Shown here in pieces: positions 1-11,583 of a DNA stretch of 41,758 bases. Position 1 is the stretch's first letter. The number at the start of each line of letters is the position of its first letter. Under the pieces are notes generated by a model. That model saw nothing but the letters and a program-made list of their open reading frames with translations. It ran no database searches and had not been told where the DNA came from. The position numbers and the translations under genes are program-made. The stretch is from NCBI GenBank assembly GCA_021414145.1, contig JAIOOY010000080.1, positions 1 through 41,758 on the forward strand, written 5' to 3'. Origin of the DNA: Methylophilales bacterium (GTDB taxonomy: Bacteria; Pseudomonadota; Gammaproteobacteria; Burkholderiales; Methylophilaceae).

Positions 1-1
1 T

Positions 2-1570
2 CAGTTTGGTGCAAAACCCCTATTTGAAAACGTCTCTGTCAAGTTTGGTGACGGCAACCGCTACGGCCTGATCGGTGCGAACGGTTGCGGCAAGACCACC
101 TTCATGAAGATTCTTGCCGGGGTACAAGAGCCCTCTTCCGGCAATGTCTCCATGGATAACAACGAGCGCATGGCATGGTTGAAACAGGATCAGTTCGCCT
201 ATGAAGAAATGCGTGTGCTGGATGTGGTGATGATGGGGCATGAACAGATGTGGAAAGCCATGCAGGAGCGTGATGCGATCTACGCCAATCTGGAAGCCAC
301 CGAAGATGACTATATGAAGGCAGCGGAACTGGAAACTCACTTCGCTGAATACGATGGTTATACGGCTGAAGCCCGTGCTGGCGAATTGTTGCATGGTGTG
401 GGCATCCCCATCGAACAACACAATGGCCCGATGAGCGCGATCGCTCCAGGCTGGAAACTGCGCGTGCTCCTGGTGCAAGCGCTGTTTGCCAACCCTGATA
501 TTTTGCTGCTGGACGAACCGACCAACAACCTCGACATCAACACCATCCGCTGGCTGGAGGACATACTCAACAACCGTGACTGTACGATGGTGATTATTTC
601 CCACGACCGCCACTTTTTGAATCAGGTCTGCACGCACATGGCGGACATGGACTATGGCAAGCTCACGGTGTATCCGGGCAATTACGACGATTACATGGAA
701 GCCTCCACCCTAGCCCGTAGCCAGCAATCACGAGATAACGCCAAGGCAAAGCAGCAGATTTCCGATTTGCAGGAGTTCGTGCGCCGCTTCTCTGCTAACG
801 CCTCAAAAGCAAGACAGGCCACTTCGCGTGCCAAGCAGATAGAAAAAATCAAGGTAGAAGACATCAAGCCTTCCAGCCGTCAGTATCCCTTCATTCGCTT
901 TGAGTATGACGAGCGTGAAAAGCTACATAGGCAGGCAGTCGAAGTGACCAAGCTCACCAAAGGCTACGATCGCAAATTATTTTCCAACTTGGATTTACGC
1001 ATCGAAGCCGGAGAGCGCATCGCCATCATTGGCGAAAACGGTATCGGCAAAACCACACTGTTGCGCTGCTTGGCCGATGATTTAGCTCCTGATCACGGAA
1101 CGGTCAAATGGGCAGAAAAAGCCACTATTGGTTATTTCGCCCAAGACCATGCGGCAGATTTTGAGGCAGACAATACTTTAGCCGAATGGATGCAGCAGTG
1201 GACACGCGCTACAGACGACGACCAAGTGCTACGCAGCATGTTGGGGCGTTTGCTATTCTCTGGAGATGACATCAAAAAGCCCGTGCGCGTACTATCGGGC
1301 GGCGAGAAAGGCCGCATGTTGTTCGGTAAGTTGATGCTGGCAAAAACCAACGTGCTGTTGATGGATGAACCCACCAACCACATGGATATGGAGTCCATAG
1401 AATCGCTAAATACCGCATTGGAAAAATACAAAGGCACGCTGATATTCGTCAGCCATGACCGCGAATTTGTCGCCTCGCTTGCGACGCGCGTACTAGAAAT
1501 TCGTGAAGATAAGGTAATAGATTACAGCGGAAATTACGAAGAGTACTTAGCCAGTCAGCTTGAATCCTAA
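2..1570 (+). CDS. ybiT: ABC-F family ATPase, YbiT-like (5' truncated by window edge)
   Basis: Open reading frame runs in from base 2 ([40 protein letters not shown]). Two Walker A motifs ([18 protein letters not shown]), two LSGGE/APGWK-type signatures, [11 protein letters not shown] and [11 protein letters not shown]. Very close to E. coli YbiT by recall across the full length. Confidence 0.93.
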   Translation, partial: QFGAKPLFENVSVKFGDGNRYGLIGANGCGKTTFMKILAGVQEPSSGNVSMDNNERMAWLKQDQFAYEEMRVLDVVMMGHEQMWKAMQERDAIYANLEATEDDYMKAAELETHFAEYDGYTAEARAGELLHGVGIPIEQHNGPMSAIAPGWKLRVLLVQALFANPDILLLDEPTNNLDINTIRWLEDILNNRDCTMVIISHDRHFLNQVCTHMADMDYGKLTVYPGNYDDYMEASTLARSQQSRDNAKAKQQISDLQEFVRRFSANASKARQATSRAKQIEKIKVEDIKPSSRQYPFIRFEYDEREKLHRQAVEVTKLTKGYDRKLFSNLDLRIEAGERIAIIGENGIGKTTLLRCLADDLAPDHGTVKWAEKATIGYFAQDHAADFEADNTLAEWMQQWTRATDDDQVLRSMLGRLLFSGDDIKKPVRVLSGGEKGRMLFGKLMLAKTNVLLMDEPTNHMDMESIESLNTALEKYKGTLIFVSHDREFVASLATRVLEIREDKVIDYSGNYEEYLASQLES

Positions 1571-1782
1571 TAATCAGAGCTACGGCCAGTAGAGTAGCCT
1601 TGTGGCAAATCTTCCTGATCCTGACCGCAATCCTGACAGTGATGATCCTCCATGGTTGGAGAATAGATCAAATTGGTGCTACCGCAGAAACGGCAATGCA
1701 GCACCTGAGCGGTTTCCTTGAGCTTGGCATCATGATGTTCATGCGCCACTTTGCTGCTTCCTAACGCGTATTTGTTATCCAT
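1567..1782 (-). CDS. Small zinc-ribbon protein of unknown function
   Basis: [71 protein letters not shown]; two CxxCG knuckles. ATG at 1782 chosen over the longer ORF start. Confidence 0.7.
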   Translation of the reverse strand: MDNKYALGSSKVAHEHHDAKLKETAQVLHCRFCGSTNLIYSPTMEDHHCQDCGQDQEDLPQGYSTGRSSDY

Positions 1783-1928
1783 GATCCCCTCCATAGTTAA
1801 CTCGCTATGAGGTGAATACATTAGCAGAATTTTCAGTGAAAAACATGACACTTATGTATCCACTATTAATAACGAAATGTCTGCTACGATAAACGTAAGT
1901 TCTCTCAACTATTCTGGAGATCAAGCCC

Positions 1929-2555
1929 ATGTTTATGCTCTATGGAATTCCCGGTCAAACGTATGTAGGCAAGATGGAAAGTCTGAACCGTGTTGAAGCG
2001 CTTTCACGCACTTCAGCCGTCCGTAAGGTGATGCCCAAAAGTACCGAGTTTGATGTTGAGCTAGCCCATAACTACAAACCGCATGAAGATGCCATCAAGG
2101 CCTATAAAGCGCTGGTACAGCCCGATGTCGAACGTGGTCCGCTATACCATGCATATCAGATCATGAGCCGCAAGGTCATCACGCTACAGGATGACGATGA
2201 TGTGGCAGCGGCATGGCAAATATTCCGCACCCACCGCATCCATGAGGCTCCCGTTCTGAACACAGAACAGAAACTTGTGGGAATCGTCAGTGAAAGAGAC
2301 TTACTCACCACCATTGATATCAAGGATGGAAAAGTAATAGATTCCATGCATAAAAAGGTGCGCGATGTGATGATTACGCCCGTGGTGGCTGCCGAGCCAG
2401 TAACCGATATACGCAGAATCGCCACGGTCATGATGGAACACGGTGTGGATGGGGTTCCGATCGTCAATGATGGCCATGAGCTGGTTGGTTTTATCTCGCG
2501 CACCGACATTTTACGTTCCGTGGTGACGGACCCGCCATTGAGTTTGTGGCGCTAG
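1929..2555 (+). CDS. Twin CBS-domain protein
   Basis: Two CBS-like repeats (AAAWQIFRTHRIHEAPVLNTEQKLVGIVSERDLL and IATVMMEHGVDGVPIVNDGHELVGFISRTDIL); TGGAGA upstream of ATG. Confidence 0.88.
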   Translation: MFMLYGIPGQTYVGKMESLNRVEALSRTSAVRKVMPKSTEFDVELAHNYKPHEDAIKAYKALVQPDVERGPLYHAYQIMSRKVITLQDDDDVAAAWQIFRTHRIHEAPVLNTEQKLVGIVSERDLLTTIDIKDGKVIDSMHKKVRDVMITPVVAAEPVTDIRRIATVMMEHGVDGVPIVNDGHELVGFISRTDILRSVVTDPPLSLWR

Positions 2556-2596
2556 ATCAAACCAGGTTCGGAATTTTCAAGCGTAGACGCAACCCA

Positions 2597-3064
2597 GTGA
2601 AAAGCTATTTCATTGTCTTCATACTTCTCGTTACCGGGACATGTACATCGCTACATGCTGACGAAACCAAAGCATTCAACCGTCTTACAAAGGCGACCCC
2701 TACAGTTGCATGGCCTAAAAAAGCCATCGAAATCGACATCGATTGTGACGGTAAAAAAGATTACGTTTTTTCAGCACAAACCGAAAAATCGGTCTCAGTC
2801 GGCGTGGTTCTGGGAAATTCAAAACGAAAACCAGAGTCTTTTACCTTCGATGTAAATCGTGATCGTCAAGATGCGGTTTGTGCGCTGCCCGTCCGAATCG
2901 AGCCAGAAGCACAAGACTTTGACCCCACGGAAGACATTGGCGAAATTCCGGGTTTTGTCAGATCAAAAACTTGTCACGCCTTTGCGCTGGTGAATGAGGA
3001 ATGTGATTCATTTCACTTCTATTGGAATCACAGCACTAAGCTTATCGAATGGTGGAGACTATGA
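2597..3064 (+). CDS. Secreted protein of unknown function
   Basis: From GTG 2597: (M)KSYFIVFILLVTGTCTSLHADE signal-peptide-like N-terminus; contains IDIDCDGKKDYVF (FG-GAP/VCBS-like Asp motif) and several Cys. The longer ORF start (2546) would overlap the upstream CDS. Confidence 0.6.
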   Translation: MKSYFIVFILLVTGTCTSLHADETKAFNRLTKATPTVAWPKKAIEIDIDCDGKKDYVFSAQTEKSVSVGVVLGNSKRKPESFTFDVNRDRQDAVCALPVRIEPEAQDFDPTEDIGEIPGFVRSKTCHAFALVNEECDSFHFYWNHSTKLIEWWRL

Positions 3065-3807
3065 AAGCCCAGTCCTTCATAGCAACCATACTGCTCATGC
3101 TGACGACGGTTCCTCTGCTGGCTGCGGATACCATCAAGATAGGTTCCGAAATCAAGAAAACTATCGGGACGTTGATTGAGATGCAAGCCGGGGATGTGGC
3201 TTGCTATCTCACACTCAAAGATGACCAAAACGTAGAATTTCGTGAGATGGCAGGTTTTGAAATCTGCGAGCAACAGAACCTTATCAACAAGCGTTTAACG
3301 CTCCGCTATGACCCAGTAGAAATACTTGCCGACGTGTGTCAGGGTAACCCCGATTGTGAGTTTTCCAAATTAGAGCTATTGGTTACCGAGGTACAGGTTA
3401 TTGACGCAAAAACTGAGGAATCGGCCGTAACCGCAGATGATGTTGGACCAGATGGCCTGAATTCCAAAGAACTTACTGTGTTCTTGAAGGCATTACAATC
3501 CGCCGTCAAAACAGGAAAGCCCGCCGATGTTGCGCACTATGTCAGCTTTCCCCTGCGAGTAAATTACAACAACGGCGGACATCGTAACGTGACAAAAGCC
3601 CAGTTTGCGCGGGCTTACAACAAGATATTTACGTCTAAAATCAAGGCCGCACTCATGGCGCAACAGCCTGCCGAGTTATTTCGTAGTTGGCGTGGGGCAA
3701 TGGTTGGCGACGGCGAGCTGTGGTTTTCCGGTATTTGTGCGAAACAAGGATGTACAAAATACGAGATACTTGTTATTGCTGTGAATCTGCCAAGCATCAC
3801 CAAGTAG
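3061..3807 (+). CDS. Secreted protein of unknown function
   Basis: ATG 3061 overlaps the upstream TGA (ATGA); MKAQSFIATILLMLTTVPLLAADT signal-peptide-like start. Confidence 0.7.
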   Translation: MKAQSFIATILLMLTTVPLLAADTIKIGSEIKKTIGTLIEMQAGDVACYLTLKDDQNVEFREMAGFEICEQQNLINKRLTLRYDPVEILADVCQGNPDCEFSKLELLVTEVQVIDAKTEESAVTADDVGPDGLNSKELTVFLKALQSAVKTGKPADVAHYVSFPLRVNYNNGGHRNVTKAQFARAYNKIFTSKIKAALMAQQPAELFRSWRGAMVGDGELWFSGICAKQGCTKYEILVIAVNLPSITK

Positions 3808-3870
3808 AATAAGTAGCAAAACAATCGTTCTGACCCTATTTATTCAAAAACAGATCTATGGAGGGAAGGG

Positions 3871-4971
3871 TTAAGCTGTCGCGGCAAATGCCAACAATTG
3901 CACGAAAAGCTGAATTTTCATATTGGTCGCAGGATTGACTGAGGTGAACTCAATCCCCGAAAAATAGCGATCTCCGTCTTGCTTGGTTTTAACAACTTTG
4001 GCATAGATGTCAACTGCTTTAGAGTCAACCAGTGGCAGGTCGAATTCAAGCTTCATGTCGTCAAGCTCTTTCAGCGGGTGACCGGTTTCTATCTGTACGC
4101 CCAAAAAGCCGATGTCACGAACGGTTGCATTGATTGATCCGGGCATCACAATTTTATTCTGAATGCGATGGAATAGGCAGGGGAGTTTGACTTCAACACG
4201 TTGGCTACGACGGGCTTCCTGGCGCGGCACCTCTAGCCCCAGCGACGGAATCGCGTAAAGTTCTCGCAACATGATGGAATGCGTTTTGCCTTTGACGAAC
4301 ACCTCCATCGGCGAGCTGACTGTGGCAAAGTCGCGACAGTGATCCAGCGTGTTTTCGCTGATCAGAACCTGTCCGCGCAGGCTAAAAGCTTCGATGCGTG
4401 AGGCCAGATTGACCTCGTCGCCGATGACCGTGTATTCAGAATAAAAGTGGGAACCAAACTTGCCTGCCATAACGCTGCCAGTGTTGATGCCTATGCCCAT
4501 GAACAACTCCGGCAAGCCCTCATCTTGGCTCCACTTGTTGAGTTCAACCATCGCGAGTTGCATCTCCACCGCACAGGTCAGTGTACGTTGCACATCATCT
4601 GGCCGTTCGACTGGCACGCCGAACAATACCATGATGGAATCCCCCATGAATTTGTCAATGATCCCATGATGTCGGGCGACAATTTCATTCATTTTCCCCA
4701 GGTAACGGTTCAACATGGTGATTACCGTAGCAGGTGGCAGCGTGGCGGCAGTAGATGTAAAGCCCCTCAAGTCTGCAAGCATAATGCTCACTTCGTGTTG
4801 CACGAAGGAATGTTCTGAATCTATTACGCTTGTTCCACTATCAGCTCCTAGCGCTTTTTGGATAATGGATTCCATCACCAACTCGGCATCGCGGTTGAGC
4901 GGCGCGCTGGTCTCGCGTGAAATCAGCGCTTGCAGGTGACGTACTGCTTCTTTACCCGGGTCATCTTTCAT
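3871..4971 (-). CDS. Class III adenylate cyclase with C-terminal PilZ-like domain
   Basis: VSIMLADLRGFTS, DKFMGDSIMVLFG, GIGINTGSVMAGKFGS, YTVIGDEVNLASRIE (catalytic motifs intact); C-terminus RRSQRVEVKLPCLF...VRDIGFLGVQIETG is PilZ-like. Confidence 0.88.
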   Translation of the reverse strand: MKDDPGKEAVRHLQALISRETSAPLNRDAELVMESIIQKALGADSGTSVIDSEHSFVQHEVSIMLADLRGFTSTAATLPPATVITMLNRYLGKMNEIVARHHGIIDKFMGDSIMVLFGVPVERPDDVQRTLTCAVEMQLAMVELNKWSQDEGLPELFMGIGINTGSVMAGKFGSHFYSEYTVIGDEVNLASRIEAFSLRGQVLISENTLDHCRDFATVSSPMEVFVKGKTHSIMLRELYAIPSLGLEVPRQEARRSQRVEVKLPCLFHRIQNKIVMPGSINATVRDIGFLGVQIETGHPLKELDDMKLEFDLPLVDSKAVDIYAKVVKTKQDGDRYFSGIEFTSVNPATNMKIQLFVQLLAFAATA

Positions 4972-5063
4972 ATACCGACACCCAATGTGGAGAAAAGCTA
5001 GAGATTGGGAGTATCTTTGACCTTGCTTGTGCTGTCAAATGCTGTAACGAGTAGTCATGATGC

Positions 5064-5155
<92 letters not shown>

Positions 5156-5253
5156 CGCTTGCTACAAATCGGTCGCGCATTTTAGCATGAGGCTACGACC
5201 CGCACCCTATCTTATGACTGGACAAGGCGAGAGAAGTTAGGGAAACTGGGACC

Positions 5254-6705
5254 ATGTCGCGCCTGCTGATTATTGTACTGTTGACCACGCTGTTAGCCGC
5301 TTGCAGTCGGCCTTCCAAACCTTTACCTCCAGCCAGACAGAGCCACCAAATCGTGGTCGTCACTTATAACAGCCCGACCACTTATTACGTCAATGGTAAT
5401 AGCGACTTTGCCGGGATTGAGTACGATTTAGCCAAGCTTTTTGCCGCAGAATTGAGCAAAAATTCTGACACTCCTTTTAAGGTGAAATTTCTAGTGGTGA
5501 ATAGTGTGGGAGAAGTCATTCCCACCCTACTAAAAGGTCGCGCCCATATTGCAGCGGCTGGTTTGGAAATCACCCGTCTCCGCAGCCATCTGGTGCGTTT
5601 CGGGCCTAGTTACCAGCAAGTACAACCTCAACTGGTGACACATAAAAACATTGCCGATGAACCACATAATTTAAGCGAGATTAACGGCATGTCGTTACAA
5701 GTGCCTTCTGGTAGCGGGGTTGCGGAACAACTGGCCGACATCAGTGTAGATATGCCCAGTTTACAATGGCGTGAGGCACCGCAAACTGGCAGTGACGAAC
5801 TGCTGGAAAAAGTAGCGGAAGGTACGCTAGATACCACCATCGCAGACTCGCACTTAGTGGCGATGGTGCAAAACTATTACCCTGATTTGCAACCCGCTTT
5901 CAATGTGGGGGCACCACGCAATCTAGCTTGGGGATTTCCTAAAGATGGCGATCACTGGCTCTACCAACAAGCTGATGCGTTCTTCGACCGTATTCAGAAA
6001 GATGGCACTTGGCGTAATTTGCAAGACCGCTACTATGGCCATTCCACACGCTTAAATTCGATGGATGTAAACGGTTTTCTGCAACGTATGGAAACCACTT
6101 TGCCGCAATATATTAAACTCATGAAAGAAGCAGAAGCTTCAACCAATATAGATTGGCGACTGCTGGCGGCACTGAGCTATCAAGAATCGCACTGGGATAC
6201 CTTCAATACCTCGCCCACCAATGTGCGCGGTTTGATGATGCTGACCGAAGACACTGCAGACCGCATGGGTGTGACCAACCGTCTCGATCCCAAGCAAAGC
6301 ATCATGGCCGGCGGGCGTTACTTATCACTATTAAAAGATGTCATTCCTGGACGTATCGCTGAGCCAGACCGCACCTGGATGGCGCTTGCAGCCTATAACG
6401 TAGGCTTGGCGCATTTGGAAGATGCGCGTATTTTGGCGCAGAAAATGAAGCTGAATCCGGACGCTTGGGCTGACGTGAAAAAAACGCTACCGCTACTCAA
6501 TAAAGTCGAACACTATTCCAATCTGAAATTCGGTTTTGCGCGTGGCGGGGCGGCGGTGATTTTTGTAGACTCGATCCGCACTTATCAGAAAATTCTGGAA
6601 AAATACCAAGAAAAGCGCGTGCCACCACCTCCGCCACCATCGCCAACATGGCTGCCAAAATTCAATCTGGCATGGCTGGGAATTCAAACAAGCGAAACCC
6701 CTTGA
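5254..6705 (+). CDS. mltF: Membrane-bound lytic murein transglycosylase F-like (SBP_bac_3 plus SLT domains)
   Basis: Lipoprotein-like start (LLTTLLAACSRP), solute-binding domain, then ALSYQESHWDTFNTSPTNVRGLMMLTEDTADRMGV SLT motif. Confidence 0.92.
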   Translation: MSRLLIIVLLTTLLAACSRPSKPLPPARQSHQIVVVTYNSPTTYYVNGNSDFAGIEYDLAKLFAAELSKNSDTPFKVKFLVVNSVGEVIPTLLKGRAHIAAAGLEITRLRSHLVRFGPSYQQVQPQLVTHKNIADEPHNLSEINGMSLQVPSGSGVAEQLADISVDMPSLQWREAPQTGSDELLEKVAEGTLDTTIADSHLVAMVQNYYPDLQPAFNVGAPRNLAWGFPKDGDHWLYQQADAFFDRIQKDGTWRNLQDRYYGHSTRLNSMDVNGFLQRMETTLPQYIKLMKEAEASTNIDWRLLAALSYQESHWDTFNTSPTNVRGLMMLTEDTADRMGVTNRLDPKQSIMAGGRYLSLLKDVIPGRIAEPDRTWMALAAYNVGLAHLEDARILAQKMKLNPDAWADVKKTLPLLNKVEHYSNLKFGFARGGAAVIFVDSIRTYQKILEKYQEKRVPPPPPPSPTWLPKFNLAWLGIQTSETP

Positions 6706-6707
6706 GA

Positions 6708-7496
6708 CTAAGTTGGGGGCTTGGATTGCGCGTCAAGTTTTTTCTCTATACTGTCCAGCCGCGCAGAAATCTTTTTGAGTAGTTTTTCCGCGGTCTTTTC
6801 TTCTTCTTCCATCTTTTCAACCTCACTACCGATTAAAAAGGCTGACAAACTCGCCGTCATCAACGACACCAACACGATGCCCAGAAAAATCAAGAAAGCG
6901 CCAAAAAGTCGTGCCGAACCATTGGTAGGCACGATATCGCCATAGCCTGTATGTGAAACCGTGACCCACGCCCACCACATACCATCCCATATCGTGCCCA
7001 TTTTAGGGTCTAGCCGGGTGACGATAATACCCGCCAGCACCACCACCACAAACGACGTCAACAGTATGGTGCCGACCCGACCTTTGGATAAGAATTCACG
7101 CAAGCGTCTGGAGAGCCTTACCAGCAAATAGGCCATCAATACCAAACGCAAGTTACGCAGGGCACCGATTATGGGGGATTCGACCAGATGCAGTGGCGCA
7201 CCCGCCACGATAATAATCAAGTTCATCCAGTTATTGGCTAAGTAGCGACTGCGATTGTTGACCAACAAAGACATCAAGGCGGTTTCAAATACAAACACCA
7301 ACCAAATAATCCAGTCAAACAGATACACCGTTTCAATATCGATAGCCTTAATTTCATCCAGATACCACTGGATAGGAACCCACAACGCCACAAGCAGAAT
7401 AGGCCATTCCAAACGCCGTCCCCAAGTGACTGCGCTGTGATTTTCGCTGGGATCAACCCCGTTAATACCCAGCAATTTGGCAATTTTTACGGCCAT
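6708..7496 (-). CDS. Voltage-gated-type ion channel, potassium-channel-like
   Basis: S1-S4-like hydrophobic segments, pore motif WVTVSHTGYGDIVP, and C-terminal coiled coil VEKMEEEEKTAEKLLKKISARLDSIEKKL. Confidence 0.85.
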   Translation of the reverse strand: MAVKIAKLLGINGVDPSENHSAVTWGRRLEWPILLVALWVPIQWYLDEIKAIDIETVYLFDWIIWLVFVFETALMSLLVNNRSRYLANNWMNLIIIVAGAPLHLVESPIIGALRNLRLVLMAYLLVRLSRRLREFLSKGRVGTILLTSFVVVVLAGIIVTRLDPKMGTIWDGMWWAWVTVSHTGYGDIVPTNGSARLFGAFLIFLGIVLVSLMTASLSAFLIGSEVEKMEEEEKTAEKLLKKISARLDSIEKKLDAQSKPPT

Positions 7497-7499
7497 CTT

Positions 7500-8792
<1,293 letters not shown>

Positions 8793-8800
8793 TTATTGAA

Positions 8801-10120
8801 TTATTTTCCAGCTTTTTTTCTGTGATAATTTTGATCTAGCTCACGCAAATGCGCCAACTTTTCGCCTATTTTACCTTCCAGACCGCGCGGTGTGGGCTGA
8901 TAAAACTTCACTTTTGGCATATCGTCGGGGAAATAGTCCACACCTGCGGCATAGGCTTCCGGTTCATCATGGGCATAGCGGTATTCTTTGCCATAATCCA
9001 GATTCTTCATCAGCTTGGTCGGTGCGTTGCGTAGGTGCAACGGCACTGGCCGTGACTGATCTTGCGCCACAAAGGCCTTAGCCTGGTTATAGGCCATGTA
9101 GGCAGCGTTACTCTTGGCCGCCACCGCCATGTACAACACCGCATTGCACAGCGCCAACTCACCTTCAGGCGAACCTAAGCGCTCATAGATTTCACAGGCT
9201 TCCACCGCCATGGTCTGCGCACGAGGATCGGCCAAGCCGATATCTTCTATCGCCATACGCACGATGCGCCGCCCCATATACAGCGGATCAGCGCCGCCAT
9301 CCAGCATACGCATGAGCCAATACAGCGCCGCATCCGGGTTGGAACCGCGCACGGATTTATGCAACGCAGAAATCTGGTCATAAAACGCATCGCCGCCCTT
9401 ATCGAAACGGCGCAGCTTGCTGGACAGGGTACTTTCCAGAAATTTCACATCGATATGCTTGATACCCGCAGACTCGGCGGCGTTGAACAGTTGTTCCAGA
9501 AAATTGAATAAACGCCGCGCATCGCCATCGGCGTAATCCAACACCTGCTCGCGCACCTCGGCATCCACCTGCAAGCCATTTTGCAAAGTCAAAGCACGGT
9601 CGAATAACAGGCCTAATTCATCCGCAGAGAGCGGTTGCAACACAAATACCTGTGCGCGACTGAGTAACGCAGAATTAACCTCGAAGGAAGGGTTCTCGGT
9701 AGTGGCTCCGATGAAAGTCAGTAGCCCGCTTTCCACAAAAGGCAAAAAAGCGTCCTGCTGGCTTTTGTTGAATCTATGCACCTCGTCCACGAACATGATG
9801 GTGCGACGGCCTGATTGCTGCAGACTATGTTGGGCTCGCTCCACCGCTTCACGAATGTCTTTTACGCCGGAAAGTACGGCGGACAAGGGGATGAACTCGG
9901 CATCCACCGCACCCGCCACCAGCCTTGCCAATGTGGTTTTACCCACCCCGGGCGGTCCCCATAGAATCATCGAGGGCAACTTACCCGACGCAAATGCCAG
10001 CCGCAGCGGCTTTCCTTCGCCCAACAAGTGACTTTGCCCCACCACTCCATCCAGCGTAGCAGGCCGCAAGCGCTCTGCTAATGGCGCATGAGGGGCAACG
10101 GGGGCGAACAACTCACTCAC
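8801..10120 (-). CDS. rarA: Replication-associated recombination protein A (AAA+ ATPase)
   Basis: PLAERLRPATLDGVVGQSHLLGEGKPLR, WGPPGVGKTTLARLVA, FVDEVHRFNKSQQDAFLP, IGATTENPSFEVN. Confidence 0.97.
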   Translation of the reverse strand: MSELFAPVAPHAPLAERLRPATLDGVVGQSHLLGEGKPLRLAFASGKLPSMILWGPPGVGKTTLARLVAGAVDAEFIPLSAVLSGVKDIREAVERAQHSLQQSGRRTIMFVDEVHRFNKSQQDAFLPFVESGLLTFIGATTENPSFEVNSALLSRAQVFVLQPLSADELGLLFDRALTLQNGLQVDAEVREQVLDYADGDARRLFNFLEQLFNAAESAGIKHIDVKFLESTLSSKLRRFDKGGDAFYDQISALHKSVRGSNPDAALYWLMRMLDGGADPLYMGRRIVRMAIEDIGLADPRAQTMAVEACEIYERLGSPEGELALCNAVLYMAVAAKSNAAYMAYNQAKAFVAQDQSRPVPLHLRNAPTKLMKNLDYGKEYRYAHDEPEAYAAGVDYFPDDMPKVKFYQPTPRGLEGKIGEKLAHLRELDQNYHRKKAGK

Positions 10121-11313
10121 TTGGCCGCGAGCTCCTCTATACGTGCAGTGACACTAGCAATCAAAGCGTCTTGAGTGAAGTCTTTGTGACTATCAGCGAA
10201 ATGCCGTGCCCTTGCCTTGAACTCAGGTGTTTGTAATATGCGCTGCAATACGGGCAACAATTCCGGCGCGGGGGCTTCCAAATTTACCAGTAAGCCAGCA
10301 CCCATATCATGCACGCTCTTGGCTAACAAAAACTGCTCCAAATGGTTGGGAAACATCAATAAGGGTACTCCCGCCATCAACATGCCGGCAGTGGTGCCGT
10401 GTCCGGCGTGGCATATGGCTAAATCACAGGTTTCTATCAAACCCAGAAACTTGATGGGCTGGTTATAAATGCGTACCGCTTCCGTTTCGCTAGCTTTAAG
10501 CAAATTGGCAGAAATCCCCGGCGCGCAAATCAGTGCTTGTGCGCCGCTTTGTTTGATAGCCTCCAGCAAGGCAGGGAAGTCGCGGTGCGACGGCTCCAGA
10601 TAAACCAGTACACGCTTCGCATCACCATCTTTCCAAACAACCTCCTGCCCCATTTGTGTGTCGTACACTGCACCCCAATAGCGCGTCTGGGCGCGGTTAG
10701 GATAGTGATCCAACTCCGGCAGAGTACATAAGAACTGTTCCTGCACATTGAACAATTCGCTAACGCTAGCCATTGCCGGCTTGCCACTAGCCTGCAAAAC
10801 CGTATTCATCGTATTTAGCACTACAGCATCGCCGCTATTCAAGCGTTCCGCTGGCACATTCACCCAATAACGCATATTGGGAGTGGGTGACACTCTGGGT
10901 GGAATGCTGAATCCTGTACCTAAACTTGCAGCAGACAGGTCCAAGCAACGAGCAGCCAACAATGCAGTAGGCGCATGACTGGCCACCACCACGTCAGTTT
11001 TAAATAATGTCATCAAACTGCGCCATGCGCTCACCACCCCAGCCAAGCTTTGTGCATCGTGATAGCCAAAACGCAACAGAATTTCGGCGTAATTCAAAGG
11101 TGGCTCCGGCAATCCCTGTACTGTAGGCAACCAAATGGGTGCCTGCATAAACGAGATTTCGCCGTCGGTCATCATGCGCGGCGCATGGTGCAGTTCACGG
11201 ACCACCAACACCACCTCATGGCCACGCGATTTCAACTCACGCGCGAACGGCATGAACTGCGAAATATAGCCGTAATTGGCCCCCATCTCCCAAGCGAAAA
11301 CGATACGGCTCAC
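10117..11313 (-). CDS. GT1/MGT-type glycosyltransferase
   Basis: GT-B-like protein with donor-site segment CDLAICHAGHGTTAGMLMAGVPLLMFPNHLEQFLLAKSVHDMGAGLLV; 4-bp overlap with rarA start. Confidence 0.8.
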   Translation of the reverse strand: MSRIVFAWEMGANYGYISQFMPFARELKSRGHEVVLVVRELHHAPRMMTDGEISFMQAPIWLPTVQGLPEPPLNYAEILLRFGYHDAQSLAGVVSAWRSLMTLFKTDVVVASHAPTALLAARCLDLSAASLGTGFSIPPRVSPTPNMRYWVNVPAERLNSGDAVVLNTMNTVLQASGKPAMASVSELFNVQEQFLCTLPELDHYPNRAQTRYWGAVYDTQMGQEVVWKDGDAKRVLVYLEPSHRDFPALLEAIKQSGAQALICAPGISANLLKASETEAVRIYNQPIKFLGLIETCDLAICHAGHGTTAGMLMAGVPLLMFPNHLEQFLLAKSVHDMGAGLLVNLEAPAPELLPVLQRILQTPEFKARARHFADSHKDFTQDALIASVTARIEELAAK

Positions 11314-11513
11314 TTCTTTCCCCGATCTTTGAAATTAACTCAAGTTTGACGAAGTTTAATCCGGTCCGATTCGCTATCATACCAGCGACAAATTTCGAAT
11401 AATTTTCCAAGACTGTTGTAAAAATAACACACATCTCATGCAGAATTCTAGGTAAATTGTTTAACCAATTGATTAATAATGACAGTTGCTCTTTACCTCC
11501 AATATAAAAACAC

Positions 11514-11543
11514 TTGACTTCGCCCCTTTCAACCTAGGATAAT
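11514..11543 (+). promoter_or_regulatory. Candidate sigma70 promoter for the TPS module
   Basis: TTGACT (11514-11519), 18-bp spacer, GATAAT (11538-11543), upstream of an SD-like TGGAG and ATG 11584. Confidence 0.55.
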
Positions 11544-11583
11544 CCAGCATAATTGTTATGCCTGAATATTTTCTGGAGCCCTT

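Noticed and set aside
20-637. 205-aa ORF antisense to the ABC-F gene
   Set aside because: Lies fully opposite a clear conserved CDS; no recognisable domain. Shadow ORF.
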